Assembly: GCA_021234155.1 (NCBI GenBank)
Contig: JAJEKV010000005.1
Coordinates: forward strand, 11,863,287-11,927,286
Direction of reading: 5' to 3'
Origin: Isoetes taiwanensis
Lineage: Eukaryota; Streptophyta; Lycopodiopsida; Isoetales; Isoetaceae
Length of the DNA stretch: 64,000 nucleotides
How positions within the stretch are numbered: position 1 is the stretch's first letter; every line of letters starts with the position of its first letter. The translations under genes were made by a program, and so were the position numbers. The notes beneath the pieces are model-generated. The model was not told the origin of the DNA. It saw nothing but the letters and a program-made list of their open reading frames with translations, and made no database searches. Shown here one piece after another: positions 60,092-64,000 of the stretch.

Positions 60092-61650
60092 CTTCATTTT
60101 ATTCTTTCCCTACATTTTGATAATGAGATTGTATTAGTCACATGAATTTAATTGAATAATTTTGATAAGAAGAGAAGTTTCATATGTAAAAGATGTTTTT
60201 GGCCTTTCTTTTGCATAGACAATGTATGCAACAATAACACATAAAATAATATAGTGCCATATTCAAGTTTGATCTTTAACTTCAATCATGAATTTGTACA
60301 AAAAATGGCCTTCCATGATGGATCATTATGAGAACGGTCTTTTGAAATTGGTGAAGCCATTTCGTCCGGGAGCCTTTGAAGGAATTAGATCTTCTATAGT
60401 GATGAAGAGGAAAGCAACTTCATATCTATTGGACTTTCTTCATTATTTGTTACCAAATAATTTAGCATTTGTTAGACAATGTCACTCAAATTTGTGATAT
60501 GCAATATATCAATGTTATTGTCTTAGAAAAAAGAACATCATATGTTGAGAGCTTGATAAAGCAGGAACTTGTATCTTGTTCTATTGTTATATTGAATAAA
60601 ATTATTGGAAACTTATTTCGTGTTTAATGAGGATTTTGAGAGGGTGCTCCAACTTGCATTTTGGGTAGTACTATACAACCTTGCCACCATGGGCTATGTT
60701 CTACTCTTGAAGACCCCTCTACATGCATCTCTTTTCTTGAAAACCTTTCGAGGCAGGGGTTTTTTAATCCTAGTAGTAATGATTGTACTAGCCCATTGTA
60801 TGGGTCCCATGACCTATTGGTCTCCGTGGACGTTAAAAAAACTATTCTATTCTATTCTATTCTTTATTAAAGGCCTTACTCATGAAGCTCCCTCTTGCCT
60901 AAAAAACAAACGACACAATCACAAAAAGTCGACTAGTGATATCTATTTTGGCCTCTGTGTGTACATATTAATTTTTCTTAAAGGGATTTGGGTTTTTCTA
61001 TTGTGCTTCCTGGCAATGGCGATCGGGAATACATAAGTCCTAGATTGAATTTCAATCACTGGCAGGGATTAACACTAACAATGTTAAAGACTAACCTATA
61101 TACAAGCAAAACTTTCTCTAGCCTATCTAGATTGAGTAATTTTTATTTTTCGAATAGAGAATGATAAGAGAAGCCTTATGCTATCAATTATTCAAAATCT
61201 GAATTACCTTCTTCATCCCACCTATTACCTGCTGTCGAACCTACCTGAGCACATAGCTCAATAGATGCGCACCAATAAAATAAGATGCACATTGTTCTGC
61301 ATCTAATGCATCTAAAGTTCGATGTGTGGGGTAAAAAAAGTTTTAATTAGGTTGTCTCCCTTTCCCGTTAGGCTTTCCTATATTTCCGACATGCAAACCC
61401 TGATGATGCATCTTTTAGAAGGGTCTTATCTATGATCTAGCAAATCATTTATCCCCTTATGCAACTTGCAAAAGGTTTGCTCAATAATGATTCTATTGTT
61501 CCAGACATATTGAATCATTATGGTGGACTATGTAGATGCTTGCTTAATGAACCTTTTACAAGTGTTCAGTGAATTAAAAACATATCCAGTTAATGAAAAA
61601 GATTACATTACACACAAGGGTTACTAGATATTGGAGTATTCAATGTTCTT
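60092..61650. other. AT-rich stretch, no supported gene
   Basis: Scattered open frames up to 143 codons without domains, one with several hydrophobic stretches. A (TTCTA)n microsatellite lies at about 60843-60864. No mobile-element ends seen. Confidence 0.4.
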
Positions 61651-62498
61651 GTAACAGATGCTTGGAAACAGATGCTTCTTGTTTGCTCTCAAATCTTTTG
61701 ATAACATAAACCATTAATTCCCAACAACTATAATTAAATTCCCCCTCAACAATAAAACTCATGTTTCTAAGTCTATTACGTTTATGAATTTCTAGCATAA
61801 ATTGCTTTATATTCACAACATCTTTCTAAAGACACCTATAGAGATGTACAGAACATCTCCAATTCCCAAGGCCCCGAAGGGGCCAAAAAACTTTTAAATT
61901 AACACAAACCATTAAACACCTTTAAATTAAAATCCCCTTGAAACCCCTTTTGGTTTGGGTGCATATTCACAGGGGTGACTCCGGGCATCGAGAGCTGTTG
62001 GATGGGTATATTTGCAAGTTATTCCTCGATCTATACCATAGATAGCGATCCTCGCTTGTGGGGTATGCTTATACAAATTTTGGTATATTGTATAACGAGG
62101 TTTACAAAATACTATAAGGTTTGTAGTAATATAATTAATGGTGTAGATTTTATGTGTGTTATACGGTTTTAAAGAATACGAGAGGGGCTTTCACTGCCCT
62201 ACATCACCCCCCCATATGAATATGAGGTGTTTAAAGGTTTGTGTTAATTTAAAAAAAAAAATTGGTCCCTTTGGAGCCTTGGGAAGTGGAGATGTTCTGT
62301 ACATCTCTATAGGTGTCTTCAGAAAGGTGATGTGAATATAAAGCAATTTATGCTAGAAATTCATAACATAAATAGACTTTAGAAACATGAGTTCTATTAT
62401 TGAGGGGGGATTTAATTAAAGTTGTTGGGAACTAATGGTTTATGTTATCAAAAGATTTGAGAGCAAACAAGAAGCATCTGTTTCCAAGCATCTGTTAC
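61651..62498. mobile_element. Element with ~270-bp terminal inverted repeats, 848 bp
   Basis: Left arm 61651-61922 and right arm 62225-62498 are reverse complements along their whole length, starting gtaacagatgcttggaaac. Interior about 300 bp, non-coding. Long inverted arms around a short centre fit a Mutator-like or other non-autonomous foldback element. No clear target duplication: the flanks are aatgttctt and ataataggt. Confidence 0.8.
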
Positions 62499-63327
62499 AT
62501 AATAGGTTTTCTAAAAAGTAGTACAGTTGGTATTCTGGAATAAAAATTTTGGGCTTACGTAGTGTAACGAACACGAAAGAAGGATTATTCTATTTTTAGG
62601 GCGAGAAGCTTCTGTCAGATAGCGATGGCGCAGATAAGAGGTACTGGGGAGATAGAGATGTTGACTGAGGTTTTGTGACGCAGAGAGGCCATTAACGATG
62701 TTGACCTCCGTTTTGCAAGTCTTGGACATTTGCTTTCTTCTTCTTCTTTTGTTGCAATTTATCCATAGATGTGTTCACGTGTTCTGCGTTTGATCGAATT
62801 TGTTTATGTTCCTTATTGTTTGCAAATTTATCCATAGGATGTCCATAAGTTTTTTTATTCTTTGTTTGCTGCAATTTATCGACAGGAGTTCTATATAATA
62901 CGACATAGATTGTACAATTTGTAGAATCATTGTAAGGCTTTTTCTTCATAGTGGATCAGTTTTTGTTTTTATGTTTTGTTTTGTAATGTGTTTTATACTT
63001 GTGATGGCAAAGTGAATACGCCGTCAAAATTGTCTTTAGTGTTATAATCTGTAAAAGCTCTAATGGCAAGGTGTGTTCTGTTGGATGATGATTTGGAAAA
63101 CTTATGGTATTTAAAGATATGACATATTGGACATTGTTGGACGTTAGATATTGGACTTATTAAAATTATATGATTAGGAACATTGTGTTTTTTGTATACC
63201 TGACAGGTCGATAGATTACATGGTGCTTTGGCAGCTTGAGGAAGCGTATGGAGCAAGATGCAATTCTTGTAGGCAACCAGCTCCTTAGGTATGATGTCAA
63301 TTTTCTAGCTCATTGGATGTATATAGA
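62499..63327. other. Non-coding stretch
   Basis: Contains imperfect repeats of a tgcaatttatc word (about 62753-62882). No supported gene. Confidence 0.35.
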
Positions 63328-63423
63328 AATGCTTGTTTTGCTGAGATTTCAGGAATGGAAAATGTCGATGCGTGGTAGCGCGGAGGCATTTGACATGCTC
63401 GGAATCTCAGCAAAACAAGCATT
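63328..63423. repeat. Hairpin with perfect 21-bp arms (miRNA-precursor-like)
   Basis: 63328-63348 and 63403-63423 are exact reverse complements (21 of 21), with partial inner pairing (aatgtcgatgc / gcatttgacat) shortening the loop. Overall 96 bases, the size and arm length of a plant miRNA precursor. No expression evidence. Confidence 0.7.
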
Positions 63424-63464
63424 CCTAAAACGTGAAAATAACTTGAAATGCATTCTGCAGGTCA

Positions 63465-63527
63465 GAATGTAAGGTAAATGAAGCTGAATGTGAGGTAAAT
63501 GAAGCTGAATGTGAGGTAAACGAAGCT
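63465..63527 (+). repeat. Minisatellite, 21-bp unit x3, degenerate copies beyond
   Basis: Units gaatgtgaggtaaatgaagc(t) at 63465, 63486 and 63507; weaker copies (gaatgc..ggtaaat) continue to about 63595. Confidence 0.88.
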
Positions 63528-63698
63528 GAAAAATATAGAATGCAAGGTAAATAGAAAGAACGCGAAGTAAATATGAAGAATGCGCCGTAACTGAACAAAA
63601 GAGAAAACTGACCTTATGTTGCTGGAAATGAAAGTATGCCACATGGCAAGGCGCCATTGGTGGAGAGGGCGGAATGCTTCTCAAGTTGTTTTTACATA

Positions 63699-63809
63699 TA
63701 TAAGAATGGCAGTTTACTGCCGATTCCCAGGGAGGAATCCCTGCCGACGCGCGGAGCGCGGAGGCAGGGATGACTCCCTGGGAATCGGCAGTAAACTGCC
63801 ATTCTTATA
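63699..63809. repeat. 111-bp near-perfect hairpin
   Basis: Outer arms of about 35 bp (tataagaatggcagtttact side and its complement at the right) pair almost perfectly, then ccctgcc / ggcaggg pair inside, leaving a GC-rich centre (gcgcggagcgcgg). Very stable. Flanked on both sides by related GAGGTAAAT minisatellites. Confidence 0.88.
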
Positions 63810-63840
63810 ACGTGGATGCAATTTAGGTTGCATTCTGCTC

Positions 63841-63940
63841 TGAATCGGGGGTAAAAACTTCAGAATCGAGGGTAGAAAGCATCGGAATGAGAGGTAGATG
63901 GCCGGAATGAGAGGTAAATCGCCAGAATCTGAGGTAAATC
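63841..63940 (+). repeat. Minisatellite, 20-bp unit x5
   Basis: Units such as gccggaatgagaggtaaatc at exact 20-bp steps from 63841. The motif GAATNNGAGGTAAAT is shared with the 63.47-kb array. Confidence 0.85.
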
Positions 63941-64000
63941 CAAGTAATTTCAAGAACTGCCGCTGCTCTTCAGCTTCAAAGAAGTTCCGGAAGAGAACCA

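Overview
The window looks like a transposon-dense nuclear segment of a land plant with a large genome. Support: an AP2/ERF (DREB-type) transcription factor, a plant-type TDY MAP-kinase gene fragment, PLS-class PPR repeats, copia and gypsy retroelements with a plant initiator-tRNA primer site, plant-type introns, and many decayed genes carrying single-base indels. There is no sign of bacterial or organellar organisation. I cannot place it below land plant; the mix is compatible with a fern, lycophyte, bryophyte or gymnosperm.

Layout. 0-8 kb: AP2/ERF gene (2.7-3.2 kb) bracketed by direct repeats, then a T-rich non-coding stretch with tandem repeats. 8-17 kb: mostly non-coding, with two related ~1 kb segments and, at 16.46-16.78 kb, a dense cluster of a 14-bp quasi-palindrome. 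17.5-27.8 kb: nested retroelements. A minus-strand gypsy remnant (LTR 17.5-19.6, pol tail 21.0-21.2) lies head to head with a plus-strand gypsy (LTR 24.8-27.2, gag from 27.28), and a broken copia element (21.26-24.8) sits between them.

27.777-49.212 kb: the plus-strand gypsy gag is interrupted by one very large terminal-inverted-repeat element (31-bp ends, TCTT target duplication, 21.4 kb). It carries near its right end a transposase-like gene with LQLDN and GHTHEDVD motifs, near its left end a decayed multi-exon gene (RGG-rich start, E2F-like promoter sites), two copies of a TATA promoter module, and a 13-bp palindrome CACGCC[A/T]GGCGTG that recurs in intronic arrays with about 32-bp spacing. 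Nested inside it is a 9.06-kb CACTA-like element (35.593-44.647) carrying captured MAPK exons and, nested again, a 1.75-kb Harbinger/Tourist-like element.

49.2-50.05 kb: gypsy gag/protease resumes. 50.05-52.54 kb: a minus-strand DIRS-like retroelement with reverse transcriptase, RNase H and a tyrosine recombinase that keeps every catalytic residue. It is cut by a tandem array (52.54-58.56 kb; 2.73-kb units) carrying a PPR gene fragment. 59.0-60.1 kb: a two-exon proline-rich repeat protein gene. 61.65-62.50 kb: an element with ~270-bp inverted repeats. 63.3-63.95 kb: two strong hairpins, one of them between two related minisatellites.

The most novel items are the tyrosine-recombinase retroelement, the 21-kb TIR element with its transposase gene, and the helically spaced palindrome arrays confined to that element.
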